DNA from: Littorina saxatilis
Taxonomy: Eukaryota > Mollusca > Gastropoda > Littorinimorpha > Littorinidae
DNA: 64,000 nucleotides
NCBI RefSeq assembly: GCF_037325665.1
Contig: NC_090246.1
Coordinates: 38,935,786 to 38,999,785, forward strand
Reading direction: 5' to 3'
Under the pieces are notes generated by a model, which was given only the letters and a program-made list of their open reading frames with translations, searched no databases and was not told the DNA's origin. Made by a program: the position numbers and the translations under genes. This document shows, piece by piece, positions 1 to 13,448 of this stretch. Every line of letters begins with the position of its first letter. Positions within the stretch are counted from its first letter, which is position 1.

Positions 1-715
1 TATTTCAGACGATGGTGCTCTGTTGACAAACGGCACAACTGTGAACTGTTGGTATATGCTCCGTAACTTGTAAAACAGCGAAAAGGATTTTTAAGATGTA
101 GCCATTGCAGATTAAGAGCTGATGGATTCTTTTCACAACAATTGAAAATCCTTTCACACACAACACCCCTACTTTACTTCCATGTGTGTCTTTCGGGCTG
201 CCTCTTCCTTTCAATCCTTCTTTTTTTTTCAAAATAAAGTATAATAATAGAAATAAAGTATGATAATAGAAAAAACGAAGAAGAAAAAAAGAAGAAAAAA
301 AAGTTAATTTTATTATATACGTTGAATTAAAAAATGAATGTTTCGTTTTGTTTATAATTCAACGTTTTGTAAAGATATATTCCATGGCCGTTCGTATGCA
401 TCTTTTCCTCTATCACGAATTTCTTAAGCAGGTGGCATCTAAACTCAGGATGCTGAGCTTGGGATGTGCATAAGTGTCACGAACATTTTCTCTGATAAAT
501 TTCGCTGTCATGGCGTATCTCTCTTTCACGTGAAAACTGGGCCTGGTGACAGGGGGGAGACAATCACCCACGACGATGCACGAACGATAAACATGGAGGA
601 TTCTGTTTCATCCTCCCATATCAATATTGAGATTAGGAACGCTGATGGTTACGTTTTGAAAGTTCACTCTTCAATATTTAAAGGTTTCTAAGCATAAGGT
701 TCAGCAGTTGTATTG
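1..715. other. No gene seen; AT-rich unique sequence
   Basis: A purine-rich A/G tract lies near 250-300. An open frame of 75 codons at 464-691 (+) matches no family I recognise and has no clear splice sites, so I do not call it. I see nothing else. Confidence 0.5.
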
Positions 716-1330
716 AAACAAGTCGCGTAAAGCGACGTCAATATATTTAGTAAATTTGCCTACCTAAGAGAATGAAACTGAACACACTGGCTTTTTATTA
801 TCGAGACTAGTAAGTCCTGAGCTGGTCCAAATCCTTCAATCGAGATACGTAGCGCGGACTGATCTCGGTAAACTTAGAAACCAGCAATGAGCCTAATTTG
901 AAAAAAAAGAAGATTTTGTTTAGCATATTTTCAATGAAACACTATACACAATATATATTTTTGGATCAAGGACCAATACATACTCTGCATTTGATTCATT
1001 ATTTAAGAATTCAAATTAACAAAATAGTTAATTCATTTGTAAGATTTCCGGCTTAAAAGCAATTCAAAAGTCCGGACTGTGTCACAGAGGAAAATGCGAT
1101 CGCCACGTGCACATTGCGGATCAAACTTTTTTTTCAAAGTCAGACAGGACGCCAATAAAGACTTGTATATTACACAACAACAAAAAAAACACAAGAAAAG
1201 AAAACCTGTATGGTGGTATTATCTGGAAGAATTTATCTGTCAAGTTTCATGAAGATCTGTGGTGTACACGGACACACAAACATATACACTCTAACCTCCA
1301 GACTTTTATTTTTATTCTTAGTAAGAAAAT
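716..1330 (+). mobile_element. Old copy of repeat family H1
   Basis: The left end shows AACAAG, then the TCGC-GTAAA-GCGA hairpin, then a decayed TTTAGTCAAG word, followed by the GAATGAAACTGAAC block shared with the better copies at 15363 and 47438. Further in, near 1025-1085, come the block around TTAATTCATTTGTAAG and an AAAGTCCGGACT motif, and near 1240 a TTTCATGAAGATC motif, all in the order of the family. The right end, with the CA run and terminal hairpin, is hard to place. Divergence is high, so this looks like one of the oldest copies in the window. Confidence 0.55.
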
Positions 1331-2310
1331 GTGTGCACGTTCAGTATCATTATGCGGTTATAATAAAGTGACGTCTGAGTCCCAGCAGAAGTTTCTTGTC
1401 AGTACAACATTTTTCAAAAGAACAGGGTCTAATCAATCAATTGAAAAATGCGTGCAATTTTCACACATCTTCAAAGGGAATTTTTTATGCCAACTAAGTG
1501 CAGTGATGAAGGTTCAGCGGTAGACTGTACTGATGTGAAACATTAGAAACGCTCTTCTCTTATCGTCACTTTTCCTAAATTGAAAGACTAATCCTATACA
1601 TAATTATCGTAAACAGCTCTTCAGCCCAACCCCATTCCACTTGTACCTCACCCAAAAATCCTCTGAATATATTGTAAAGGATGAAAATCTTTTCTTTTTT
1701 CTCTTATTGTGTGTGGTTTGCCAAGCACATCATTGTTCGGGCGTTTAATCAAATAACATTCGCCCATCCACTCACAATGTTCTTTAGCTCACCTTCTCCG
1801 AATTCTACCTGTCGGAAGGTGAGCAAAATTTAGGATTAAAATCTTTCTTTGGACGTTCTTACGGAAGGCTGCCGCTACAGCCACAACTTTCCTTCGTGAC
1901 AGCACGATGCGTCTTGGTGGCACATCCTCGATAGAGAGATAAAACTCGATAGAGCATCCCGCATCCCCTATCACAAGATAGCACACTAACCCTCATCCTA
2001 TCTTCAGCAACAAAAACTTGCAGTGTCGCCATGTCACCGGTTAGCTTGAAAGTTTTGACAAGATAATCTTGAAACGGCAAATTGATTGGCTGGTTTGGCA
2101 ATTAGTCCACGAGGAGGAAAAGTGAAGAAGGTGTGGATGGGTGTGGGGAGGGTCGGTGTAAGTAGGGGGGGGGGGGGGTGAGGGGACAAAGTGATATGTG
2201 TTTATTGCCCTTTAGTTAGAAAATAAAGCAGCGCACGAAAACTGAGAATGTCAGCAAACTACGCTTGCGTGCTGCATGAAATAAACGGATCTGAAATTCA
2301 AAAACAAGAA
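1331..2310. other. No gene seen
   Basis: Short open frames on the minus strand at 1789-2101 overlap each other and resemble nothing known to me. A G homopolymer lies near 2166-2180. Confidence 0.4.
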
Positions 2311-2478
2311 TGGTATGTTATTGGCACGTTCAATTTATGACTAAACAAAACGTTACGTTCACTGTACTGCGACCCAGTGGACAGACAGACGTACAAACTT
2401 AAAAGACCGCTGGTTCGCTGTACAGTGAACGTAGCGTTTTGTTTTGTCATAAATTAAAGGTTCCAATAACAGACCAAT
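2311..2478. repeat. Long inverted repeat with about 70-bp arms
   Basis: The left arm, about 2311-2379, pairs with the right arm, about 2408-2478, across a loop of about 30 bases. The arms share AATTTATGAC, a tract of alternating C and A around AAACAAAACG, and ACGTTCACTGTAC as inverted copies with only scattered mismatches. It could be a small foldback/MITE or the template of a hairpin RNA. No flanking duplication was clear to me. Confidence 0.75.
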
Positions 2479-2479
2479 A

Positions 2480-3760
2480 TTGTTTTTTTGTATTCTGAAT
2501 TTTTGGAACGTTGGCAGTCTACATGTTTTTTGATATGATATTAGAAGTTTTGATTTTTGTTTGTTAGTTTCTTGTTGTTTCTTGTCTCGAGAATCCATGG
2601 GATCATGCGTGCGTGGATTTTTTTTCTGATTTTTCTCTCGGCCTTTTGTTTTAAAACTGTTCACTATTAGTTAGCAGGAAATATGGATGGCTTTGCTGGG
2701 AGCGGGAGTGTGAAGGAGTATAGAACAGAAACGAATTTGAAAAGCACGCAAACTGCATGAAACCCAACTACACATATATATGCTGCTTGGAATCGAGGAG
2801 TAGGACAACATTCTTGCAAAGTGACTGACATTGCCCCAATTATTTCCCGACTGTGCGGATTTCAAAAACTGAGTGAAATAATTATGTAGAATGATAAAAA
2901 GTGTTACACACGATGAATGTTATACCTAAAAAATTAAGATTTGTACAAAAAGGTTAAAAAGCACTTGAAATACAGAACAAAAAAGATTTTTTTCTGAATT
3001 GTCAACGCCACCAAGCAAAATATCCAAATTATGCTGATAGATACTTCAAGCAATTCAGCACAGCAGTTTTGACGTCTTCTGTCCTTTGAACGAGTATCTC
3101 AAACACGATCAAACCTTTCATTGGCATTTCAATCATTCCATTCAGCCCATTCAGACACTCACGTCACGAGAGTTGAAACTTTTTATTTGCTGGTATTAAA
3201 AATAGGATGAGTTGGCATTTTCATGAAATAATGTTGAAAAACAAAAAGAATGATGTACTCATCAAGACAAGGACAACACAGGTACAAACGTCAAAATTGT
3301 CGTGTTCTTTTTGCTTTGTTTTAGATTTATGAATTAATTTATGAATAAAATGCTACTGTGCACAGAGTGCATAAAGGCTGTTCATTTTTGGTATGTGTCC
3401 AAGTGAAGGAATAATCTTATATCATGTGAAAGCTTGAGCAGATCTGAAATGGTGAGTTGAACTGCTTACACGGGAAGGAATAAGCCTTGAAAACTGTCAA
3501 TTTGTTTAAAATTCTTAGTTATATAAGAATCATGCATCTCAGGACCAATGAATAAAGTGGATTTTGACATATTTTTAAGCACAACTGATCGCAGGACCTT
3601 GTGGTTGGTTTCTCAGAGTAACTTCAGACGTTACAGATAAAAACTTATGTTGTAAGACGTATTCACACAGTATGAAGAGACATAACATTTCAAAAGATAG
3701 ACATTGAAAACAATAACAACGAGAACTCCTCCCTCCTCTTTCTCGCCCCAATCCCGCTAC
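2480..3760. other. No gene seen
   Basis: AT-rich sequence without a recognisable coding exon or repeat family. Confidence 0.4.
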
Positions 3761-3944
3761 TACAGTCGAACCTGCCAATAACGACCACCCAAGGTACCAA
3801 CTAAAAAGTGGTTCTTTACAGACAGGTGATCGTTAAAGATGGGTGAATTATATATGAAAGAACCTCGGCGTGGTTTGATTTGGGTGGTCGTAAAGGGCAG
3901 GGGGTCGTTATCAAGAGGTGGTCGCTCGGGCAGGTGTGACTGTA
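3761..3944. mobile_element. Mariner-type MITE, family Mar1
   Basis: The ends are TACAGTCGAACCTGCC on the left and a decayed inverse, AGGTGTGACTGTA, on the right. This fits a Tc1/mariner-style terminal inverted repeat with TA target duplications (TA at 3761 and 3943). A second copy with the same left end is at 47193-47371. It is about 180 bp with no coding capacity. Confidence 0.75.
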
Positions 3945-6660
3945 TAACAACAGATATTTTGCAAGTAAATAACTACGTTTAATAAAAGGAGAATCTATTG
4001 CGAATAAAAGAAATCATCTGGCCTATCGCGGAGTAGCGGGGTAAAGACAAACAATACAATTTCAGTGAGGATCTATCGGTTTTATTTCCAATATGGGATA
4101 TTCAAAACACAGAAAATGCGGCTGCTATAGGGTTTTGTCGGCAAAGTTTAACTAAACAATAAATATCAAAAAAAACAACCACCACACATCTGTTTAAATG
4201 TTAATCGTTGAAAGTTTAATTATTCTTCGAAAAAACATTTCTGAGAGAATTCAAAGCGTACTCAGTCAATCAACCTTTCTTGTCACAGAACGATATGCAA
4301 ATTTTCGCCAATGGAGGATAAGCTCCACCCGCAGCAAACATTCAACCGATCATTCATTGGTTGAGAGGCTCAGTGACGGCGGCCCTCAAAATGGTGACCC
4401 AGTTTCCGTTTTCGTCGGAGATAACTAAAAGAATAAACACTGTCTCGCTGCGAGCCGAGGGACTGTAGTTTATTCTGTTAGTGTCTCGAACACCTGCGAT
4501 GGACTGAGATGTGCTAGGTCTCACGTTCTGTACTGTAAAGGACTGGAATTTCGCAGGATTCCCGAGAAACGAGTATGAATATTTTAAAAGGATTTTCACG
4601 TCTGCTAGACATGTTTAGTGCGCACTTCTTCCAGACAGTTTACTAAGTGCGGAGAACCAAAATAGCTCTCGTTGTGTCATTAGCAGGAGGTGCGCGAATG
4701 AAACTACGAGGGGATATTTGTGCGAGGAACGTTTGCTTTTAGTGAGGAAGCTGCGGAGAAGTACCTTTTGGTTTGACGCGGAAATAAGCAGGTGAGTGCT
4801 TTCGATTCAGTGTAGCCTACGTGTTTGGTGAACTGGTGTTTAGTGAACCTACGATAGCAAGTACAAGCCCTTGGTATCTACATGTGTCGGAATAGTTCTG
4901 TTGCTTTTTCTTTTTAATTTAATCAAGGACAGCTTATTCAATATACACGTGTCTGCTAACAGTTGAGCAGTCAGTGTGTTCGGAGCGATCTACTTCTGAA
5001 CCCAGATGTAGAAAACCACCTGCCATGCCATTCTCAGAGCGAAAATGCTTTTTGACTTACCAACATCTGTACAAAAGAAGCCATACACTAAGTCCACAAA
5101 ACAGAAACCTCCTCAGTATCAAATTCTTTACAAAATCCATATCAGAACCGATGTCCGTCAGTGGTGAATATAAACAAATAAGAGAACAAAACGCCTTAAA
5201 ATGGTAGTGTAAAATCAAAGTTTCGTAAACAGGGTTGAAAAGTGCCAAAGTCTGTCCGCCCGAGTTCATTTCTGCAACATAACTTGGTGTTCAGTTACAG
5301 TTGCAGGAGGTAATCGACCTACAGGTCCATGTAAACTTACTTGATTGCAAACTAATGCCAATGGAAATTCAGAACTGTTTAGATTGGTGTTTGTGGCTGG
5401 CTGGAAACTATCGGGTGTCAATCTGACTAATGCTCCAGCAACACTGCCAGCAGTTCACACGCCAATCTTGCGCTGATTTTCAGAGTCTAATTAATTGTTG
5501 ATGGCGGCCAATTTGTTCAAACCGGCGATCGTATAGGCCGGGTGCGTTCGTATAGCAAAAGAAAACAGATCACCCACAAAATAATGCTACTAAGGAAAAG
5601 AAGCTGTTAATACAGAGACGAATCATACATGTGTTGCACAAAATATGGTTACTAAGGAAAAGAAAGAAATAATGACAGAAGGAAACGTGAGTAGTGGCCA
5701 ATACTGCCATGATCAGGTGTTCTCGGTTAGTTTATCGGTGAAATTACAATGTAGAAATATATTAATTGGATTGTGGGGTGGTGGCAATGTCAACAAGTTT
5801 GTGAAGTTGAAAAGTAGCCAGCTTCATTTTATGTCATAAATTACAGTGAGGGCGAAAATTTCTCAGATGATAGGCTGAGTTTGTATGATATGACATTGTG
5901 GCAAATTGTACGTCTTTAAAAAACCAAAACAAATCACACCTGTATGCCTTTCAGGACACACCCTGACATAAACATGAATATAACAAGAAAAACACCAAGA
6001 AAAACAACAAGAAAAAGGTGTTGGCATCAAAACCAGATATAGGCCAAACTTAAAAGGACTGACGCCATTTACATCAACATGAATGTGCAGGAAATCGTGT
6101 CCAATAACCCCCCCCTCCCCGCCTCACACGCACAACAAGAAAACAAGGAGGTGGCTTTTAAAACAGATGTAGGCCAAATACGTACAGCCAACAAAAAAAG
6201 GCCGACACAGTTTCACAACAAAATAAATGTGCACAGCGTCGTATCACTTCCCGTATCCACACACCTTTCCACCACCGTCGCTGTGTGCGCAGGGATAAAG
6301 TGCGGGCTATTAGCGATAATCAGTTCTCCTTTTCAATGGCCCCGCGAATCAGACCAATCATCTCACTCTCGTAAATAGCTCCTTTCAAAACACGACGTCC
6401 GAAGGGCTGTTGAAGGTTTATCAACTGAATGTACGCTCGTAAATCTTGGCCAAACTCTCGTCTTCCGGCTGTCTGGACTGAACGAGACTATTGACCTCTG
6501 AAACTTGTATTGCAAGGCTGACTGTGAAAACTTTTTTTTTTTTTTTAAAGGATTTATTTAAGTTGCACATTGGCGACAATCTAAAATAATATTAACATTA
6601 TTTTTTTTAAACATATTTTACGGGCACCTGACTATTTGCTTCAACACAACGGAAACGATG
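3945..6660. other. No confirmed gene; possible donor site only
   Basis: A stretch with more CpG near 4310-4790 ends in a good splice-donor string (CAG then GTGAGT at 4792) and could be a non-coding first exon. I cannot link it to any downstream exon. The rest is unremarkable. Confidence 0.3.
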
Positions 6661-6689
6661 GAACATAATTTTAGTAATAGTATTTTTTC

Positions 6690-6825
6690 TTTGTTCTGTT
6701 GTTGTTGACTTGTTGTGGTTGTTTTTACTATTGTTGTTGTTGTTGTTGATGTTGTTGTAGTAGTTTTTGTTGTTGTTGTCGTAGTTGTTGTTTTTGCCGT
6801 CGTATTCGTCGTCGTTGTTTTATAT
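6690..6825. repeat. GTT trinucleotide repeat
   Basis: An imperfect (GTT)n tract with GTC and GTA interruptions. The open frame across it is valine-rich and is only a by-product of the repeat. Confidence 0.85.
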
Positions 6826-7069
6826 TCAGTCTATAAGACGCTAATTTGTAAGGTAATCGCATTTCAATTTAAGCAGGTGATACAAATATTTTCTATTATT
6901 CTTTTTAGCTGTGTACTGCTCTGTTCCATTCTACTGACATCTTATCTGTGTCACATGTATTTTTAATTTTCAACGGGAATACAAATAATTTAGGGAAATG
7001 ATAGGTAATCTTCTTCAGTTGTCCACACCTCTCTATCTTGCCCCTGGCATCTATTCTCTGTCAAAATGG

Positions 7070-7145
7070 ATGTGTGTGTGTGTGTGTGTGTGTGTGTGCG
7101 GTTGTGTTTGTGCGTTCGTGTGTGTGTGTGTGTGTGTGTGTGTGT
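7070..7145. repeat. TG dinucleotide microsatellite
   Basis: Two (TG)n runs separated by a short GCG/TTCG interruption. Confidence 0.9.
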
Positions 7146-7425
7146 TTAATTTTATAGGAGTGGAAAATGAACAACATTTTTACTCAAGTGGTAGCTAAAG
7201 AATTGGAAGCTACAACTACAAGCATACAAAACACCCAAGTGGGAAACAGTGTTCAATGTATTGGCCTACGTGCGTGGCACACCGACAAGAAGTTCTCATG
7301 ATGTATTATGTCTATCGGCGAAAATGAATCTCTCATAAACTTTCTCTATCGCCGTCTCCAGTCTTGACGGCAAGAATTTTCAAACAGAGACCGTTGAGTG
7401 TCTCCTTTGTACCTCTTTTTGAAAG

Positions 7426-7860
7426 CCATTACTAACCTCGTTCCAAGCTGGTCGACTTTTGTGGCGAAGACCCTCTCCTGATCTATTTTAATCTAAAAAT
7501 ATAAAGTGTTTTTACACTCGTTTGGAAAAAGAAATACCGTTTACTTATAGTTTTATGAACCATACATTTCTTTTCTTGCAAAAGCTGTCGGTTGAGAATT
7601 ACTATGTTGGTTCAGCTGGGTTTATCCTTGGTTCGTCGTACATGTGGTTGCCATTACTAACCTTGACCTGAGCTGGTTGATTTTTGTTGCAAACACCTTC
7701 TTCTGATCTAATTTTGTTTATAAAAAATATACAGTCTAAGTTTTTGCTACCTTATATTTATCTTTTTAAACTGCCCGTTACTGACCTTTACTGAACCTGG
7801 TCGCCTTCGTGGCAAACAGCCTTTGCATATCTATTTTTATTCTAAAAATAAGCAAACCCA
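7426..7860. repeat. Three diverged tandem-like copies
   Basis: The motif CCATTACTAACC (or CCGTTACTGACC) followed by GAGCTGGT or GAACCTGGTCG, GTGGC(A/G)AA, and then TGATCTA..TTTT..TAAAAAT occurs near 7427, 7650 and 7773. Spacing is uneven and divergence is high, so this is an old local duplication or the remains of a dispersed repeat. Confidence 0.55.
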
Positions 7861-9286
7861 TTGTGTACTTCCGGTTTTAACCATTTCATATCCAAACTTA
7901 TATTTTGGATTGGAGTCGCTGATTTGAACGTGAGAAAATTGACCTGGAATCTAAACCTGTACACGACAGTAAGTTTGACTTCCTTTGTGTGGAAGTAAAG
8001 ATGGCGGGGTACCAGGTATAGACCACGACAAATACACATTAAAGCCCGTTTCATCGTTAAATCAATGGTTCATTTTCAAGATAAGTGTGTTGGTCCTCTG
8101 ACCGGTGAACCGCAAGTTCACGACCAACTTGTATTTACCGTTCATGTTGAGTCAAAGTTGTCTATCCAGTGTTATCATGTCACATTATTCTAAAATAACT
8201 CACTTATCGCAAACACAATCATTTACATCAGTTACAGAGTTATCTTCAAAAAAAGAAAAGAAACATCGTTATGACATATATTGCCATGTAATGATTTCTT
8301 CGGGGTGGGTGGGGATCTGGCAAACAACAAGCGCGCTCGTGAACGCCATTTTCACCAATTTTTCCCGAAATCTTAAGTACCCAATACACAGTGGACTATA
8401 TGTCTAAGTCCAAATCAAATGTAAATGAAACGTTATTTTTTTGGTTCAATCAGTGACTTGAACGGTTACACAAAACAGCTTTTATGCTTTAAAAAGTAAG
8501 ATGAAAGAGACATAGATGACCGCAGAAGACACTTTTTGAGCTAAGGACGCTAAACAAAACAGTTTTTGAAAAAAACTAGAATAGGAATATCAAGTGCGCA
8601 ACAAGATAATATGTGTGTGGGAAGGTCGTGCGTTTAATATTCAATAACAATCTGTAAGCTATAAAACATTAAAAAAGAAAAGAAAAAAAATAATTCAAGA
8701 ATATGACTTGATGGTTGAAGTATTAGATGTTTTTCCATGTTCTCTAGCTTATCACTTCCAAGGTCACCTTATAAGGCTGTATGGCGAGAGTTTTGCTTCC
8801 GGTGGATGTCACACCGTTTTGTACCCAGCCATGTGGGCAGTATGACGCTGTTTTTGGGTGCAGACAATATTTTATCTAACTGATTTTCCTATGAAAAGAT
8901 GCGTGATGCAACGGAGTCAGCAACCACCAGTTCAGAGAAGACGAGATAGAAATGTAATTATACATGTAGTATTGATTACTTATACGCATTTTGGCGAAAG
9001 TCGTCACCGAATGCAGGTTCTTTTAAATATATACAGACGAACCGATCACACCAACATTTTAATTCAAAGACTTCCGAATTTGCAATTTCATATCCGTCGA
9101 AGACTGAGAGATTTAAAATGGGATAAAAAGAAAGTCTGTAACTATAAATGACAATTTTACTCTCGACTTTTCGGTCTGATTTGTGACGTAAAGTTGATTC
9201 AAGGATGCAAGACAACAACGAGTGTTGCTATATACCAACGTACCAACGTACCCCGACATTGAGAATACTACTAACTACCGACGGTC
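7861..9286. other. No gene seen
   Basis: AT-rich sequence. The open frame at 8858-9151 is 97 codons, basic in composition and matches nothing I recognise. Confidence 0.4.
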
Positions 9287-9360
9287 GTAATAATAATAAT
9301 ATTAATAAATAACTTTTCTATAGCGCGAGTCCCGTCAATTGTCTCCAGGCGCTTTACACA
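9287..9360 (-). mobile_element. 3' tail of a LINE/SINE-type retroposon
   Basis: Read on the minus strand, the sequence runs GTAAAGCGCCTGGAG .. CGCGCTATAGAAAAG and ends in a (TTA)n tract. This is the conserved tail shape (AAAGCGC .. GCGCTATA, then short tandem repeats) of many invertebrate LINEs and their SINE partners. The 5' part was not found, so it is probably a short truncated insertion. Confidence 0.65.
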
Positions 9361-11755
9361 TTCATTCTAAAATAAACTTCGGTCATACATTCAAACCAAC
9401 AAAAAAAGAAGATAACGGAAAACAGGAGTATAACTGATATTAGAAATGATTACAAAAAGCTACAACAGCAAAACAAAATATATATATTTTTTTTTTAACG
9501 TAGAATCTATATATATTTATATATTGTTGATGCTTTATTTCATTTTTGTTCTTTCCTCCCCTTTTTGTGTCCTGTTTTCCCTTTCTTTCTTTCTTTGTCA
9601 CTTGTTTAAATGTTTCAGTTTCAACAGAATTTCATTCTGACAGTCGTGATCATTCTTTATTTTCTGCAGACAAATTTCTTTATTCGAAACCACTTTGTGA
9701 CACTTTATTTATGTATTTGTATCCTCTTGAAAAATCTGAACATTTGCCTGATGTGTGTTATTTTGGTCTTATTTCAAGAACTTGGTGAGTGTTTTAGTCT
9801 GTTAGCTGAGTTTGTTAGTAAGAGAGACAAGACTCATGAAGCAAGGAGGTAAAAATACATTAAAGGGGATCCTTTTACTGCGTGTAACACCTTTTGATAG
9901 CCTATACAATAAACAGCGATAAAAAGATAACAATAAAACAAACAAACAAACAAACATCAAATAGCCACACAAACTTGAAAGCTTCTCTTGGTACCCTTTT
10001 CAATCAAATTCTTTTTCGTTGATTGATTAACCGATGTATTGCTTGTTTGACTGCTATATAGTCACTCTTTGAAAGATATCGTATGGACTGTTAAATCACA
10101 GAGAAATGACAGCAGCATCGCAAAGGATAACATTTGTTTAGCTTTTTGTTTATTTTCTTTGCAGAACACACGATATTTGCCCCCCCCCCCTCCCCTTAAA
10201 ACAATTGAAGGATTTGTGTAGCCATTGACCGGCGCTGGATTTAGGACGTCGCGCCGAGACCTTAATGCAAGATAAAGAGCTACATGAAGAAGAGACAAGG
10301 TCTTCATGTTAGGGAGATGTTTTTCACAAACCTTTTTTTACAGAAAATCCTCTCAAACAAGGAACTAAAAAAATCATCATCTGGATAGCTTTTAAGTGTG
10401 TGCTGCTTGCGCTAAAGAAACCCAAAAGCCATGAAGAAATATATTATTCATCATGATTAAAAACGTTTGCTGTTGTCTTCTCTGCTTTGTTTGGTAGTGC
10501 AGTTTTTGTTACAACATCAATAATGCTTAACTGATTCTTCAGTATTTGTTTTGTTACGTACAGCCGCTGTAAAGACCTGGCTGGACTGTGGACAAATTGA
10601 GTGCAGTAAAGGGTCACCACGATAATTGGGTTGGTTAATGCTTACTGACAATGAGAGAGAAAAACCGTCTACTTAGCAGCTGATTTGAATGTGTCTGTTG
10701 ATGGAAAACTATAGGCGCCACCTTCTTGGACACTGCCTTAAAATACCTGTGTTAAATTTGTATCTGTTTTTTTTTTATAAGGGGAATCAGTTACGCTCAG
10801 TGAGTACAGCTAAGCTATATCTGAGCACTAAAGAAGATTGTGTCACTTTATATATCAAGTGAATATTCAATAACAGTGGCATATAATCGGTTTGCTTTTT
10901 TTGTCAGTTTTAAAAGTGTTGTTATTCGATCACCAATTGTCTTATTTCTTCTATTCAAACGGTTTCTCTACAATAAAATAAACACTTCGACCTTCAGCAA
11001 TACAAATCTATATGTCATTTTAGTTCCGGTTCCCCTGTAAGTAATCGTAGCACAAAAGCAGGTGCAGCAAATCCCTGACCATTGACAGACAGTGGAGAAA
11101 CGTGCCAAACTGGAAGCGCTGCTCGTGTCAAGTTATAAGGTCGTATTGTGGAGGCCATGGGAAACCACTTGACGTAAGACCGAGGCATTCAACCGCTTCA
11201 ACACCTTGCAAAGCCCCCTGATACCCGCACGTAGGCCCTGCGGTCTGGAATCGCTCAAATCATTTTCGATCGTTGAGAATTCCAGTTATGTCACTGAGAA
11301 ATCTTTTCTTTATTTCTGAACTTTAGAATCCTTTTTTGACGGATTTCAATAAGTTTATCGAGGCAGAGTGATGCGTGGATTCCAAACGCAGCAGTAGCAT
11401 CTTTGCTTTAGGGCGCATATGTTAATTTAGTGTGAGATACATCTTGTAGGAGCAGATGGAAGTAACAAACCACATCGGCAGCAAAATACAATGACTGTGT
11501 TTATCGATATTTTTTTCTTCTGAAGATCTGTATAGAATTTGTTATGTCTCTTTTCATCATTCCCTTGTCTTTAATCAGAGCTATCCTGTTAACCTATCAA
11601 CCCAAATGTTACAAGCATATCTGTGCCAGTATGACAGTGGCTCTGTTCTCTATTCGCCAAGTTAGTGATGGTTCACAGATATCACTTATTTTCTTCAATC
11701 TAGCATTTTCATGTAGACACACGTATGTCTGTCTACCTTCCTCTGTCTCTCTCTC
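9361..11755. other. No gene seen
   Basis: AT-rich sequence with short homopolymer runs and a (CAAA)n run near 9940. No exon or repeat family was recognised. Confidence 0.4.
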
Positions 11756-11767
11756 CCTCTGTGTGTG

Positions 11768-11815
<48 letters not shown>

Positions 11816-11820
11816 CGTGC

Positions 11821-11862
<42 letters not shown>

Positions 11863-11978
11863 TCGTGACACTGTTCGTCCACACGTTCATAGACAGACAG
11901 ACAGGCAGGCAGCTAGACAGACAGACAGACACACACACACACACCCACCCACACACACACACATCCCCCCAAACACAC
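11756..11978. repeat. Paired GT and CA/CAGA microsatellites
   Basis: A GT tract (about 11758-11858, with GC interruptions) is followed about 40 bp later by CAGA and CA tracts (about 11894-11976). The two complementary arms could fold into a long hairpin. Overlapping open frames here are repeat by-products. Confidence 0.85.
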
Positions 11979-13361
11979 ACCACATCATACCAAAACATTC
12001 ACGCACATCATGCAGCACAACAGAATCAAACCGGGTACCCGGAATTCCACCCTGCCTTCTTCTATGTACTATTACGGGTGTCAGAGCGCTGAAGTGGGGG
12101 GTGGGTGGCGGATAAGCCCTATTCAAGTGTCACAAGATTGATCCCGGGTGGATCGGGGGCCAGCGATAGGGACACCCGTCTTCGTGCGGCACCTATCCGG
12201 GGTATATGCACGAGGGTTACCCTGGGTGGACGCTGATCAATCATTAGAGGAGCGGGATGGCAGCTTCAAGCTTCCAGCCCCATTACTTTATCAGCAAAAT
12301 TGCATGTGAGAGTAGAGTAAAAGTACGTATGCATGTTAGGTTAAAAGTGAGTGCTTGGGTTGTCTGTTTTCTGAAAGAGAGGAAGGCTAACTAAAGAGAA
12401 TATACTAGGCAAAGAACAATAACCCAAAAGAAATGTACCTTCGGTGGATAAAGGAACAGAATATTGAACTTTTTTTTTTGAAATTCAAAGGCGAAATAAG
12501 GCGCTGCCAGAATGGATGCTCAGAACTAGAAACAAACAACACGTTGAAAGTACTTGTGAAACGTACTATGACTTATTTTACAAGCCAGTCTCGCGAACAG
12601 TCTTCATCTTTCCCGTAAGCCGTGCCTTCGATTTACCACATAGTTTGTATTCCTTTTACTGAGTGGCTTTCTGGCAATGATTACGCCGGGTAAGCTTCCA
12701 TGGATACTCATGGACATGCTTAGCATGGTACGCCGCTTGTTATACGCATGTCTGTTACACAAATGTTCTCGTGAAAAATACAGATCTTTGAACAGTAATA
12801 TCAATTAGCCCTACTCTGAGGTGGCACATGGAGCCAACAAACTGACCTGACAGACCGATATTAGCATAGTCGTAGCATAACGGTGCAGCTTTTAAAACTC
12901 TAGACACACATTTTACGAATACACAATGGTGTAGAGTAGCCTACATATAACACTTCTAAAATAACCTACATGTACACCTATAAGCTTATAAAGCCTACCT
13001 ATTCACCCATAAGCTTCCAAACACGTACGAGTGTTAGCTTATGACCAGATATTACCTGTTTCTAAGCAACATGTAACACATGTTCATCAAGCAACATCTG
13101 TTACCGGCAGCCAGGGCCCTCCCGCTATATTTTGTAACACTTGAGAGTGATGAAGTGCAAGGCTTACAGAGTTCAACATTGCTGTGATTATTTCAAGAAC
13201 ACATGACTGGAATAGATCTATTTGTTATGTTGATAGGCCTACCACGAGATCGGCTAACGTTTTAAAGATAGTTATTCACAAGGATTTGGAATTTATTATG
13301 GTTTCTGAAAGATGGCATATGAGTAGTGAGTAAGATAGCTGAAGATCGGAGATAACGGCTT
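11979..13361. other. No gene seen
   Basis: Includes a GC-richer stretch at 12040-12260 that could be a repeat, but no second copy was found in the window. Confidence 0.4.
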
Positions 13362-13369
13362 GTGCGTGC

Positions 13370-13446
<77 letters not shown>
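13362..13446. repeat. CG run followed by a GT run
   Basis: About 20 bases of alternating CG lead straight into a long (GT)n tract. Alternating purine-pyrimidine sequence of this kind is prone to form Z-DNA. Confidence 0.9.

Positions 13447-13448
<2 letters not shown>

Noticed and set aside
464-691. 75-codon open frame
   Set aside because: No family resemblance, splice sites or upstream context.
4580-4795. Possible non-coding first exon ending in a donor at 4792
   Set aside because: One donor-like string is too weak, and no matching downstream exon could be tied to it.
11544-12126. Cys/Val-rich frames of 116-182 codons
   Set aside because: Driven by GT/CA microsatellites. Overlapping frames on both strands are open.
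13362-13446. A CRISPR-like or satellite array
   Set aside because: Only dinucleotide repeats, with no spacer structure.
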